DNA of 64,000 nucleotides from Ceratotherium simum simum (GCF_000283155.1 NW_004454159.1:16174188-16238187); one strand, 5' to 3'. Counted from the stretch's first letter, positions 38,096-51,329 are shown. The notes: generated by a model not told the origin, from the letters alone. Numbers and translations are program-made.

Positions 38096-39730
38096 CTATA
38101 ATAATAATAAACTGTATGTATCATAATATTAAAGTTATTAATGTTTCCAAAAATCTAGCCAGAATTCTGTTTATTCTGATCTTTATTGACCCATATTTCT
38201 TTAAAATTTATTTTGAAAATATGTTTAAATGTTGATTTTAGAAGACAGAATTTAGAAAACTATGCTACATAGTTTTGTTTGAGCTCATTAATGCTTTTAT
38301 ATGCAATAAAATAATTAGTTCCAGCAGATTTTTTCTAATGATGTCAAATTTTAAATTCAACCTCTTTTAGATTCAAGAAGTTTTAAATCTATGCTTGAAA
38401 AAAAAATAAACCTCAGCAACCCAGAGTGTATTGATATACTGAGATTACCATGAAATAAATTGGGATTTTGTATGAAGATTAGTCTGAAAATTACAAAAGG
38501 GGAAAAAACAGACCCTGTGAAAACTCTTAAACAATTTACTGGTTTTAAGGATTTAACAATGTCATGCCAGTCATGAAAAAAAAAAAAAAATCCAAGTGAA
38601 AGCTGTCAAACTTCAATTGGTCAAATTGTTTTGGCCTACTTGAAGGGTGTTTATTTTTCCCAGAGTGCATATCAGAGCTCCTTGCCCGTTTAGCAGCAAG
38701 CTGGCATTAAAACGCTGAGCTAGACTTCATAGCAGACTAAAAATATCTGGGAAAGACCAGGACCTAGACTTGCACATCATTTAAACTAGACCAAATCTGG
38801 CAGATGAAGAAAAAAGGAAACATATATGCAAGCCAGTTTGCATATACAAATCAAGGAAATTGAGAGAAAGCATAGTATAATACTTAAAGTTTATCACCTG
38901 GCAGATAAACAGATCTCCAGATGAAACTATAAAGAATCTGTTTTTATGTCTTCTAGGTGGTGCTGTACTTCAACATTGAGAAAAGTGTTAAATTTTGTCT
39001 AAATTATTATACAATATATTCTACTGAGTTTGTATGTAAAATGAGCCTAATGATGCTTCTCATAAATTTTCTAGCAGCATGTTTTGTTTCATTTGTATTT
39101 TTTAGTCTTAAATAAGATATTACACATGGTTTAAAAAGCTCATAATTCATCATATCTACTGATTCAGTCTGATTTATGAAAATGCTAAGGGAATATATAA
39201 TATAGACTATTTCTGGGATAGTACATGACTTAAAAAAAAATTGACTATATTTCTATTCTCCCAAATTTCTATGTGGCTATGTCTAGGAAGTTCATGACAA
39301 CACCCTATGGAAGAGGTCCATAGAGATGTCAAAGGAAACATTATTCTCCAATCAAATCTTCATGTACATATATCGTAGAATGAGAGAAGGGGAGGAAAGA
39401 GGCAATAAACTCTCTACATATGCAAATTTGCGATTATATGGATATTACACTTTTCACTTTTTAAATAATGAATGATGATGGTAACTCCAAGTATCTCAAT
39501 TTAGGAACGTAAATAACTAACATATATCACGTAGATTCCTTCAAAACAGTCTAAAAATTCTAGTAAATTGGTATTTGTTTCCTTTCCCATACCCAAATTC
39601 CTAGCAAATATTTTACGTAAAAAACATACATTTCTCGATTTTTACCAAATCACTGATCAACTCTTTAACCTCTGTTAAATGCAAATGTAAACACAGATGA
39701 TAGTTATTTTTTTATGGTAACATACTTTTT

Positions 39731-39960
39731 TTTTTTAATTTGTTTTTCTTTTTTGGGGGTTATTTATTTTTTTGCTGAGCAAGATTGGCCCTGAGATAAC
39801 ATCCATGCCCATGCTCCTCCATTTTTTGTATGTGGGATGCCGCCACAGCACGGCTTGATGAGTGGTGCATAGGTCTGTGCCCGGGACTCAAACCTGCGAA
39901 CCCCGGGCTGCTGAAACGGAGCACACGCACTTAACCACTACGCCACCGGGCCAGCCCCCA
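39731..39960 (-). repeat. ERE-type SINE, inserted within the tail region of another ERE
   Basis: Reverse-oriented copy. The perfect 17-base target-site duplication ATGGTAACATACTTTTT lies at 39714-39730 and 39961-39977. It sits inside the larger duplicated-flank structure of the neighbouring ERE. Confidence 0.94.
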
Positions 39961-40061
39961 ATGGTAACATACTTTTTATTTCACAATTTAAGAAAATTTT
40001 ATAATGGCAGATTGGCTAAATGATAACCCTTTAAGCTTCAGCATGAAATAGACTTTTTAAC

Positions 40062-40310
40062 TTTTTTTGGTGAGGAAGTTTTGCCCTGAGCTAACATCCA
40101 TTGCCAATCTTCCTTTTTTTTTGTTTTTTGCTTGAAGAAGATTAGCCTCGAGCTAATACCTGTGCCAATCTTCCTCTATTTTGTATGTGGGTCACTGCCA
40201 CAGCATGGCTGATGAGTGGTGTAGGTCCGGCACCCAGGATCTGAACTCGTGAACTCCAGGCTGCCAAAGCAGAGCATGCGAACTTAACCAGTACACCACA
40301 GGGCCAGCCC
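40062..40310 (-). repeat. ERE-type SINE with apparent 3' transduction
   Basis: Reverse-oriented ERE with its 5' end at 40310. Its flank CAGATGATAGTT (40311-40322) has no partner at its own poly(T) near 40060. The partner is at 39694-39705, beyond about 100 bp of extra sequence and a second T run. Confidence 0.85.
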
Positions 40311-41349
40311 CAGATGATAGTTTTATAAAGAGAAAAGGAGAAGAAAGAAAACAAGCTGCTTTTAATTTGGAAAATGCTGTCTATAAATAGTAGATCAATT
40401 CCAATCTTCACAATCATTTTGAATCACAACCTTCTCAGACTTAATTATATACCCTTAAGTGAACTAGTTATACAGCTAGATTAACATCACTAGATGTAAC
40501 ACATTACAAAATCCCCAGCTTTGTTTCCTGGTTTGCAATGTACCAAGCTAGCAGTATTTAGTGTGAAGTTGCAAGCATTCAAATATTTTAGCACTACAGC
40601 ACTCAATCGCAGAGTGTGGGAAGCTATTTTCATCTTGGCTCCTAGAACAGCTGGAACAGATGGATATTTGAAGAAGCCCACATGGACTGAGGAACTGAGA
40701 AGTTCATTAGTTATTTCAATACACAAAGCATTACAGAATCACTAAGGGAATATCATTACCACGGTTATAGGGAAATAAAGCACTTTACTTTTGATGAGTA
40801 ATTACAGTTTTGATTACTGAAAGATTAAGTTTATTTTAGAGACCTCAAGAATGCAAATTATTGTCATAAATATCAGAACAAAAAAATAATAGTAGAAAAA
40901 TATTTAGGACACCAGATGATAAAAATGAAGAGATTTTATATTGCAAAAGAAGAACTAAGTATGATGAATGGGTTGTATGATGTTTGAAGAAATATGGCTG
41001 AATATTTGGTTATCTCTGTTTATCACTGCTTTTGTGTTTCAAGGATGATCAAAATTATTTCTGGTGCAGTTTTATGATTCAAGCAATAAATTGCTCAGTG
41101 TAATACTGTGAAGCTAGCCCATCATACACACATTGTTGTACTTTTGTGTATAATTAAAAAAAATAACACAGACCCAAATTTTTACTCTCTATATAAGCTC
41201 ATAGAAATATATTTGGCACAATCTGTAAACAACTGATTGATATTTCACAGAAGTTCCTTTTCAAGGAACCATTTTCTTACTGATTGTATCTAGTGATAAA
41301 ACATTTCTAGGCTTTTTATTTATATTTTGGACTTAAACAATTTGTAAAT

Positions 41350-41985
41350 TTTTTGTTTTTTTTTTTAATTAAAGAAAACATAGAAGTAATAAATGACTAC
41401 ATGCTTATGTCAAACAATCCGGAGATGTCTGGAGAAAAGTTATATTCGCTCTCACTTCCCATTGCTTTACTCCCATTCATCAATTCCACTTGCCTCCCAT
41501 GAGTTAACTACTAATTACAGTTTAGTGTTTATATTTTCAAACCATTTTCTATGAGTTTAAAAATATATACTGTGTGTATATCACATTTGTATACAAACTG
41601 TTTTTTTCTTGAATCTCAAATGATATCATAAAGTATCAATTTTTCTGACATGTCTATGTCCTAACCACCACGTTTTGTAGACCTGTTCATGTTAGTACAT
41701 ATACAGATATATATATACCTCATTCTTTTAACAGCTACACTGTAACTATTCCTCTCCTGATGAATATTTTTATTTTTTCTCATTTCTTACCATTGCAAAT
41801 TGCATCCTTTCACAAGCATTTGTGTGTGTGTGTGTGTGTATGTATGTGTGTATACATAACATGTGCCTATGTTTGTGCACATGTGTAAGTCCTTCCTTAG
41901 GACAACATTCTAGAAGTGTAATTGCTAGATTTCCATTCTGTTCATTTTTCAAATTGATGTGTTTTTAAACTAGCACTCCATATAA
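41350..41985 (-). repeat. Old L1 in reverse orientation
   Basis: Pieces such as ACCTCATTCTTTTAACAGC and TCTAGAAGTGTAATTGCTAG match L1 read backwards. A GT-rich microsatellite lies within it at 41820-41860. Confidence 0.6.
41820..41862 (+). repeat. GT-rich microsatellite
   Basis: An interrupted run, (TG)n then TATGTATGTGTGTATA, within an old L1. Confidence 0.9.
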
Positions 41986-42729
41986 CAATTTTTTTCACTA
42001 AGTAATTCACCCCAAATGATCTTTATGTTGTTGTTTCTTTTCTAATGTAATAAAAATTCATGTTCTTCAGAGGCAAGGTTTCTGATCTTACATCTAATGA
42101 GTAAATGGATAATCATTTCACTTTCCCTTCATAGAATAAAAATTAGAAAATTATGCAAACTATTGAACTGTTATCTTTTGATTAAATTAACCATAATTAT
42201 AAGTCTATATGGAATCCACCTGCTTCATATTCTTCAAAAGAAATTAATTTTTCAACAGCAATTATTTTGATCTGGAAATGTATACTAATAACTTCCTATA
42301 GCCTTATGAAACCCATTAGATTAAACAACTTAGTCAGCCAAATATTTTACTAATCCGCAAAATGTCATTTAGAATATTTTATTTACGATGCTTGAAATGA
42401 CAAGGAAAAATTATACTCAGTGGCTCTCCTGAAACAGTATTTTACACTTGAAAGGAATCATCAGCTCTGAGAAGTTCTACTATTTGTGACTATTTTACTT
42501 ATGTTGCACTTAAATAGTAAAAAAAAAAAAGAATTCATTTTTTCTTAAAGTAATACATATACCTGACTCTCAACATTCTCATAATAACAACAAAAAAGAA
42601 CCACATCAATATTAACAAAACAACAATGGATTTGGAAAAATATAAAAGTTAAAATTAAAAATAGATGAAATGTTGAAATTTTTATATATGCTGAACGTAT
42701 TCCACTAGTGTTAAGATGGACACATATGC

Positions 42730-42758
42730 AACTGGCAGAAGAAAATATACTGCCAGTT
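42730..42758. other. Short inverted repeat (hairpin) in intron
   Basis: AACTGGCAG at 42730-42738 and CTGCCAGTT at 42750-42758 pair perfectly (9-base stem, 11-base loop). ACTGGCAG recurs at 42761-42768. It lies about 80 bases downstream, in transcript direction, of the disintegrin exon donor. Confidence 0.8.
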
Positions 42759-42836
42759 ACACTGGCAGGAGAAAATGCAAGTTTCTTAAGTTTCATTTAA
42801 TATTCTTATTAACTTTGGGCAACACAAATGACTTAC

Positions 42837-42938
42837 CTTACCAGCGTCACAGTCAGTTCCATCCATTGGTGGATCTAGTTTGGTTTTGCATTCTTTCTCA
42901 CCTTCTACCTTGCACCACAACCCTGTGCAAATAACATG
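42837..42938 (-). CDS. ADAMTS19: ADAMTS19 coding exon, disintegrin-like domain
   Basis: This 102-base exon encodes exactly 34 codons in phase 0-0, from [13 protein letters not shown] to DGTDCDAGK. The acceptor is a strong TTTTCAG|C and the donor a consensus AAG|GTAAGT. It carries five cysteines (VIC, LWC, KEC, TDC region), which are part of the eight of the disintegrin-like domain, and the PPMDGTDC segment typical of ADAMTS proteins. It was too short to stand out as an ORF, and I found it by matching the expected sequence between its neighbours. It is flanked by long introns of 12.3 kb upstream and 5.9 kb downstream. Confidence 0.96.
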
Positions 42939-45699
42939 CTGAAAACAAGGGTATAATAACTAATAAGGGGAAGGTATCATGTTTTTGAGGCTAAGTCAAT
43001 AATTTTTGAGAAAGCTATTTTGACAGACCAACAGAAATTATTTGAAGAAAATTATGCTTTAGGTACCTTTTATATTAAACTTATAATTGAAACAGCATAT
43101 AGCTCATTTATTGTGATGGAAAAATTGATACATAAAACCAGAATATCTGTTTAACAAAATTAAATCTTTTAAAATTTCTTTAAATTAAACACATGTGATT
43201 ATGCAAGATTAAGTAGCTACAACAGAAAAAGTTATGCTAAAAATCACTACTTATACAATTATATGAACCAGGCTGGAAGAATTAAATGATGGTGTTTGTG
43301 GTATGAATTTAGTCCCTTGTGTCCTAAAGCCTGTCCTCACTTATGCTCAGTTTGATGCTTAAATGCCATGGTTGGTACTTCTTTATTTCATCACATAGCC
43401 TTGGCCCTTGACGCAATATACAGACTCTCAATGGGTATGTTTCCATAAATCGTTATCAGTCACTTTTACCTCAGTATGAATGAGTTTTAGATCTCCAGGT
43501 TACAATGAACTTTTTCTAGGGAAAAGCTGAAGGGAATAAAAAAGAAAATACTAGGATAAAGCAGCAGAGACATAGCAATAATGAAAAAAGTGAACTCTAG
43601 GGAAATGCAAGAGGAAAGACTGTCAGAAACTGTCACAGTTATAGTTGTGCCCAGCCCAGAGACATAGATATAAAGAGGCACAGCTGACACATTCTCAAGG
43701 ACTTTCTATTTCTGTAAGATGGTTGCAATTTTTTAGACACAAGCATATTATTAATAAGTTGCATAGAAATATGAAATCCATGAGGGACATTTAAAGGTGT
43801 TAGAGTGATCTATAGTGAAGATGATTATGTTACTACCTATCCAGATACTTGGAGAAGAGTGTGGAAGAGAACAGGTCAATAAAGACAGAAGAGTGGCAAT
43901 GTGAAAGACACAGTCATAAAAAGGTGAGCAGACCAGTGTAATGGGAGGAGGCATATGACATAAAGGAGGAGTGAAAAAGATTTTAAGACAGAAGAACCAG
44001 ATCTTGAATGCCAGGAAGGACTAATGTTTCAAATAGGGCTGTTACAACTCTAATACCGAATTTGTCACAACTCCCAAAATACTATTTTCCTATTCTATAT
44101 TTAAAAACTTAGATTCCTGAAATGTTTGCAAGCCCTTAAAATTCAATAGTCTATAGCATGAGTGTGATATATTTTATTTACATTATGTATTTTATCTGCT
44201 GTGACAGCTTTTCTGCTTCAAAATATTTTATACAAATAATCTTACTATATTCAGAATATGATTTAGCTATATGCTTTTATTTGCACATATCATTCACCAA
44301 AAATTCACCCAGGAACTTATTTTAAAGAATGTCTAAATAAAATTTCTTCTCTGCAATATTTTACACCCTTGAAAATAGACAGAGAGGCTGTTTATCATGT
44401 ACTTTTGTGGACACATTTATATTTGAATAAATGGATCTCTAACCTGAGAATTTGAGTTCCTAAAAGCTCCCCCCTCACCAAGACCTTTCTCTTAAGGATG
44501 TTTTATAATCATGGAGCCAAATTTTCCACCAAGAAAGAATTTTGCTTTACTTATATTCAATAAAGCTTAGTTGTGTTATAACATAAATTACTTTAGTCAA
44601 GTTCATTAGTTAACCAATGCATACTGAACTGAAAAGCAAATCTTCTATACTGCAGTTTTAGAATCATGCTTGCTTGTTGAACACTGTTGGTGGTCTACAT
44701 TCTGACCTCCCACCGTTATCTGCCATTCGAAACAGCAGGTACTCTAATTGATTCCCACTTGAGACACTGAGAACATAAAAGCAAACTTGGCAGCTTTTCA
44801 AGATAAGCACAGTCATGTAGAATAAATCTCGTACAGGAGATCTCTTTACCCTTTATGTTCTGCAGGTCTAGGGATCTTACGGTAAGTAAGTTCCAGCCTC
44901 GTTCTTAAAAATGACTCAGATTCAGGATTTCAAACCAAACTGTCAAAAATAAAGCAAGAAAATGTTGAAGAAATGGTATGGACTGTTTTCATGTTGCGAG
45001 GTGGAATATCTCAGATGTGTGACATTGGAGCTATATAATAATAATAATGCCCATTCTTAAGATAATAAGGGGCAGGGTTGGGTATTTTGTTAGAACCAAA
45101 CACTCTCCATATGTTACACAGGCCAGAGTCAAATATTTTTTTCCACTTAAATGCTGAAACCACTTAATATGTCAATTAAGAAAAGAACTTTAAAACTTAA
45201 AATGCTTTGCACAGAAATCCAGGACAGAATTGCACAACTCAGCATTTCCTAGCAAACTAATAAAAATAATACAATATTCTTTTTTTATTATTCTAGAATA
45301 AGAAAAGACCACTAAAAGCACATAATATGAATTTGGATGTTTATTTCTAGTAAGCTTTTAAAATGTTTATGTGAAAATACTATATATTTTAAATGGAAGA
45401 TTAATCGTCCATGTATAAATATCATAAAATTTATCTTCAAAGATAATCCGTACCCATGTCTTTCTTTATAGCAAATAGTTCCATTAAGATATTCTGAAAT
45501 TTATGTTAAAATAAAAAAATCTTACATGCATATACATGGAAGTAACAATTAAATCTTGGACACGTAACTCCTGTTCTGCGATTTATTATCTTCCAAAATG
45601 CAATTTCAATAACTTAACATTTCATTGCAAATGTAATTTAGTATAGGATAATATTTTCAAAAACATTCTTTATCATCACAGGATACCTTAATATTATTA

Positions 45700-46890
45700 A
45701 AGATGGAAGATAGGAAGAAAAAGAGGAGAGAGAGAAAGAGAGGTATTAAAAAAATAGAAAACAAGACTCAAAAGAAATAATAAAAAGCTGAAATCTAGTT
45801 GTTTGTAAATACTAATAAAATGGAAAATTAATCAAGAAAAAAAGAAGGCAAAAATAAACACTATCAGGAATAAAAAATGAAGGCATACCTACAGATAATG
45901 TAAAGTTTAAACAGAAATAGGAAGACATTATGAACAACTTTATGCCAATAAACTTGACAAGATATATGAAATAAAAAAAAAATTTAAAAACTTACTGAAA
46001 CTTACTAAAATGGACCCAAGAAGAAATAGAAAAGCTGAACTCTTCTATAATCATAGAATAGTTAAAATTGATTGCTAAAAATCTTCCCACAAAGAACACA
46101 TCTGGTCCAAAAATTAATAATCTTTCAAGAAACTTAGGTTCTCAATTTATGTAAACTCTCTAGAGAACAGAAAAAAGAAGGAACACTTCTAAACACACTT
46201 TACGATACCCAAACCAGATAGGGATTTTAAAAGAAAGTGAAAATAGTGATCTAGCTCATTTATTAACTCAGAGTTAAATATGCTAAAGAAGTTTTAAGAG
46301 ACTGAATCCAGCAATGCATAAAAAAATGCAATGCACTATGACCAAATTTGGTTTCTCCTTGGAATATAAGGTTACCGTAATACTAGAGATTTGATTAATG
46401 TAATCAAGCACATCAATAACTTTAAAATCTCTGATTTTTATATCTATGGATACAAAGCATGTGATGCAATTCAACATCCATTCATTAAAAAAAAAAAAAA
46501 ACTTAGCAAACTAGCTATTGAAGGAAATGTCTTCACAATTAATGGACATCTATGAGAATCTACAGCAAACCTCATAAAAACAGTGAAATGTAAAAAGTTT
46601 TCTTTTAAAATTAGGGAAATGGCAGAGATGGCATCTTGGCACCAGCACAAGGAACTGAATACATGATATATTCAAAGTGGCAAGAGGAAAAAAATAACTG
46701 TCAATCTAGACTCCTGAATTCAGCTACAGTTTTATTCAAGACTGAAGGTTAAATAAAGACTCTGTCAAGGAAACAAAAACTGAGTATTTACCACTAACAG
46801 ATCTGCCCAAAAAGAACATCTAAATGACGTACTTCAAGAAGGAATATGATGTCACAGAAAAGGACTGAAAAGCAACGGTGAGCAAAGAGA
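45700..46890 (+). repeat. Old L1 (ORF2 part followed by L1ME/HAL1-like part)
   Basis: The 45930-46620 part shows decayed ORF2 wording ('tgaacaactttatgccaata', 'atgcaattcaacatccattc'). The 46660-46860 part has 'caagactgaaggttaaataa' and 'agatctgcccaaaaagaaca' of the L1M/HAL1 type. Confidence 0.65.
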
Positions 46891-47948
46891 CTGATAAAAA
46901 GGAGGATAACTCTAAATAAATGTTGACTACCTACAGCAACAGTAATTGGATTATAGCTATTATTATAAACCTTGTTTTTAGTGGGAAGAAATACTAGAAA
47001 CTTAGCTCATTTACATCTCAAAAACTTTATCCCTTAACAGAGAAGATTTGGACACTGACAGTTAAATAAGTTTTATGTCTTCTTTTTCACCTACCCTTCC
47101 ACATACTTCAAGATTGCTAATGGCAGAAGTTGAGAAATTGACATGGGAAGGAAAATGCAGTCTATGCACAGCCAATAAATGAAGCAGCGAGCTGCAAAGC
47201 ACTCCTCAATAGAACACATCAGAAAATGTTAAAGAAAGTCAAGGAGTAAGAAGAAATTTAGTGAAAGGAGAACTGTCAATACCTAGTTAATGAAGCCCTA
47301 AAGGAAAGAAAAGAATGAAGAGTAGAAATGAACAATGTGAAATATTTGAAAGAAAAATGATCCAGAATTCCCTAGTAAGAAAGAGAGACATACAAAGATC
47401 CCCCTTCTGGAACGGTGGAGTGAGTTCCAAGAAGACCAACCCTCTGGTAGATAACAACAATAAACTGTGGACAGAATACAAATAACTTCCTGGTGGTTCT
47501 GGAGAGTGAACAAAGGCAATTAAATTTTTTAGGGTTGCTGAAGGGATTGGCACAAGTGGAGCTCACCATCTTTGCAACTTTGACCTAATAGTGGCCTGTG
47601 GTCATGGCATGACAATGAGTGGCTAAATCAACAGTGAAAAACAGGCCATCATTTTAGACTCCTGAAGACAGAAACTGGAGTGCTTAGCGCTGCCAAAAAC
47701 TGTAAGGACAATCCCAAAACGAAGAGAAATAGAGAAGACTAAGTCTTTAGCTAACACCTGACCCAGACACACGTGGGACACACTCCAAATAGCCCAGATA
47801 AGGGAAGAGTGAATTGATCCAAGATACGAGCTGCTGTCTACAGCAGGTAAGACAAAGTTTCCAGTTTGAATCTAACAAACTCAGTTGTCTGTGAAAACAA
47901 AAAACAAAACACTCTTTGGTGGAATATACCAGAATCCAGAGTATCTGC

Positions 47949-48155
47949 AACAGGGGTCAGTAAACTTTTTCTGTAAAATGCCAAATAGTACATAACTTAG
48001 GCTGTGGGCCATATAGTCTCTGTTGCAACTATTCAACACTGTCATTACAGCTTGAAGGCAGCCAAAGAGAACAAGAGAACAAATGAGCGTGACTATGTTC
48101 CAGTAAAACTTTGTCTACAAAAACAGGAAGCCAGGCCCTAGGCAACAGTTTGTAA
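47949..48155 (+). mobile_element. Old hAT-type non-autonomous DNA transposon
   Basis: It begins CAGGGGTCAGTAAACTTTTTC and has the common mammalian wording GCTGTGGGCCATATAGTCTC and GCGTGACTATGTTCCAGTAA. It ends near AGGCAACAGTTTG, with imperfect terminal inverted repeats. I do not name the exact family. Confidence 0.7.
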
Positions 48156-48229
48156 GAAAATAATGTATTAATATATAATGTGTTACTGTATTAAATATCA
48201 CAGAATAAAAACATATGTCTGCACAAATA

Positions 48230-49300
48230 ATCATTCACAAATGTTCAGGGTAGCTTCACTCATGATAGCTAACATCCCAGATGTCTACTATGATGTGAAT
48301 TAACAAACAAAATAGTTTATCTACCAGTAGAATACTATTCAGTAAGAAAAAGGAACCAGTTACTGATGCACATAAAAACATATAAAGAATGTATGACTTT
48401 TGAATGCAGAGGAAAATTTTGTTTCTTCAATGGAAAATAGGAAAGGAGAAAAAGGAAAAAATAGAGTACAAATATGAAACACAAACATAAAATAGGTTGA
48501 CAGATTAATAATCCTAAAACCCACTAATTTAAATAAATATAAAAATGTTAAACCAGCTGATGAAAATACAAAAAACTACTACCATTGGCTTAAACAGAAG
48601 AATATAAAATCTAGCAATTGCTTTTCTCTAGTAGATAGATCTATCTATATATATCCATATCCATATTTATATTTATATCTGGAAAAGTTGAAGATGAAAG
48701 TATGGAAAATATTAGCCAGGATAGTGGTTTTAATGCCAGACAAAATAGACTTTAAGGCACAAGTCATAAAATAAAATGGAAAAGGAAAAAACAGATCAAG
48801 CAGATGAAAAAGCATAAATATGTATGCACCTAGTAATATGACTCAACATTATATAAGGTTACATCAGGCAGAACTACAGGGAGAAAAAAATAAATCAATA
48901 GTGAGAGTTGGGTATTTTAACACATGCCTATCAGTTACTGATAGATCAATCAAACCAAAATAAGCAAACGAATAGATATTTTGAGTAATAATATTAATAT
49001 GCTTCATCTAAGATCTAGTGGTAGATAATGAACGTTAAAGAACACATATTCTTTCAAGTACACAGAGAAAAATTACTAAAATTTACCACGTATTACATTA
49101 AACAGGAAACAAAAAATTTTAAAGAATTGGCATCATATAGACTACTTCACCTTATTTCAGTGTAACAAAAGTAGATATGAATAATAAAAAGTTCTCTCTT
49201 AAAAACTTCCTTCGTTAATAAATTTAAAAATAAATCCAAAATGTCTCTGGTGCTAAAGACATATTTAAGCTGAAAAAAAATGAATGTACTCTATAAGAAT
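48230..49300 (+). repeat. Old L1 fragments
   Basis: The 48240-48420 part resembles the ORF2 end ('cagtagaatactattcagta'). From 48690, 'agacaaaatagactttaagg' and 'atgtatgcacctagtaatat' are L1 ORF2-like. Similar ORF2 text resumes at 49690-49930, after the young L1 tail. Confidence 0.65.
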
Positions 49301-49309
49301 TTAAATCCG

Positions 49310-49433
49310 TGGGTTGTAATTAGTATTTTGGTGGTGAACATGATGTAATCTATGCAGAAATAGAAGTACAATGATGTACACCTGAAATTTTTACAATGTT
49401 ATAAATCAATGTTACTGCAATAAACAAAAAATT
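49310..49433 (+). repeat. Young L1 3' UTR end, first copy (before gap)
   Basis: It runs from GGGTTGTAATTAGTATTTTG to GCAATAAACAAAAAATT and stops at the N run. The last 90 or so bases recur after the gap with a single base change seen (ATAAATCAAT versus ATAAACCAAT). Confidence 0.88.
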
Positions 49434-49533
49434 NNNNNNNNNNNNNNNNNNNNNNNNNNNNNNNNNNNNNNNNNNNNNNNNNNNNNNNNNNNNNNNNNNN
49501 NNNNNNNNNNNNNNNNNNNNNNNNNNNNNNNNN
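49434..49533. other. Assembly gap, 100 N
   Basis: Exactly 100 unknown bases between two near-identical pieces of the same L1 3' UTR. Confidence 0.99.
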
Positions 49534-49624
49534 AGAAATAGAAGTACAATGATGTACACCTGAAATTTTTACAATGTTATAAACCAATGTTACTGCAATA
49601 AACAAAAAATTAAAAAAAAAAAAA
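49534..49624 (+). repeat. Young L1 3' UTR end, second copy (after gap)
   Basis: It starts AGAAATAGAAGTACAATGATG and ends GCAATAAACAAAAAATT plus poly(A). It repeats the segment directly before the gap. Confidence 0.88.
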
Positions 49625-49689
49625 ATCCAGAGTAGGGAAGAATTTGTATAAGATGGAAAATAACCAAAAAGAACTCAAAACAAAAACAC

Positions 49690-49930
49690 CACAATCTTAA
49701 TGGGAAAATTTGATGGATTTGACCACATCCAAATTAAAAGACTAAGGACATTGTATAAAAAGTTAACAAACAAATGACACACTATTTATAAGTAATAAAG
49801 AATTCCCAACCAGAATATAGAAAGAACTCCTGCAAATCAGCAAGAAAATTAGAAAAATTGAAAAATGGGCAAAAATGTAAATAGGTCATTTACAAAGATA
49901 GGGACTTGATGCCCATGTCAATAAGAAGTC
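49690..49930 (+). repeat. Old L1 ORF2 continuation
   Basis: 'gatggatttgaccacatcca', 'aaagaactcctgcaaatcag' and 'gaaaaatgggcaaaaatgta' follow the order of the L1 ORF2 C-terminal half. This suggests the young tail at 49310-49624 was inserted into an older L1. Confidence 0.7.
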
Positions 49931-51329
49931 ATGGAAAAAAATTAGTTCTAAGAAAAGAAATTAAAGAGCTAGATTATATAGTCAAATAAAGTGCCATCAA
50001 ATTCATGTACTCACAGACTGTGTAGGACTAAAGTTCAAAGGACAAGATGAAACTTTGACTAGATGGCAAAACAGGCAGAATCAATTCCTGGTAGTTGTAA
50101 CCCACCATAATTTTCCTGACCTTATAGGAAGAAAGGGCTTTAAAAATCTACAAGTTCTCCAATCTTGCCATGATTTATCAATGATGCTGTTTTAGTTGTC
50201 CAAACAACTACTAGCCCTCAAGGTCTATTTCATGTTAAGTCTTTTAAAATCCAAATTCCTGTTGCCCTTGGAATTTCACAATGGCAAATCACAGAGACTC
50301 AGTCTTCTAGAATTCTTCAGAAGGTACCTCATTTCAATGCCAGCCTGTTCATTGGATCTAAAGAGAGGTTTTAGAAGTCCTACATATATTCATGTGTCAA
50401 GTTAATATAACAGAAATGTAAAACTGAAACTTTTCATGTTACTTTCTTAAGTCACCATATGATTCATTTACACTAGAAAGTTCTCTATACAATATAATAT
50501 GTATGTAATTCAAAATGTGCCTACTCCAAAACTAAAGGCAGAACCTTAAGTTTCCCGGAGGTCTTCAATTTTTTAGCACACTTCCTTCTTACTCAAAAAA
50601 CACAACTCTTGCATGGCCACTTCTTACTGTTTCTAGGGAAACATTCATACCTCTGTATTCTTAGCCAGGCTAAGTAACTGCAAGCAGCTATTACAATGAC
50701 TTGATGCAGCTGGAGCTGGCTCAGCCACAAGATGCCAGATGGCCTAGAGGCACCCATTGCTTAGGACTCAGGAACAAGGTCATCCAAGAAGTTAGCAAAT
50801 TAATGTAGAAGAGTGAGCTGTTATTGCTGGGGGTCAAGATGTTTCACAAGCATCTCTACAGCTATGCCTTGAAACATTTTGCAGATGTAAGTTGCTATCC
50901 TAAGAGTAAATTCATGTCATTAATTAGATCAGCATGTATGTAATGTTGGAGTCCCTAGTGCTTGTGTATAACTGTTTACAAGTATGGAAGAGAAATGTCT
51001 AATTCAAATACTATGGACCAACTGTCATTGTCTCTAAGATCCTACCAGAAACACACATGTTGAAAAGTTGCTATGAATCTTCACTCCATGCAGCTTGATA
51101 CTTACTTATAATTGATTAGAAATGAGATGGTGATAAGGATGCTTGATTATGCTTGATTAACTCATGTGTAAGCTGTGAAACATAAGCTATCTGCTTTTAT
51201 AGGTTGGCTTTTATCTAGTCATTAAATTAACATTTTAGGTTGTCTTCATGTTACCTTGGCATATTATATATCTAAGAATCAACTATATGATTGAAAATTT
51301 AGAATCATTATTCCATCATTCAATTGATT

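Larger units (their letters stand above)
36900..42836 (-). other. ADAMTS19 intron of 5.9 kb
   Basis: It holds a MIR end at 37975-38095, the paired ERE structure at 39694-40322, old L1 at 41350-41985 with a GT-rich microsatellite, and a small hairpin at 42730-42758. The stretches 36900-37970, 38100-39690, 40323-41340 and 41990-42700 have no feature I can name. Confidence 0.82.

Noticed and set aside
49350..49605. Two open frames through the second N run
   Set aside because: They are L1 3' UTR read backwards across unknown bases.
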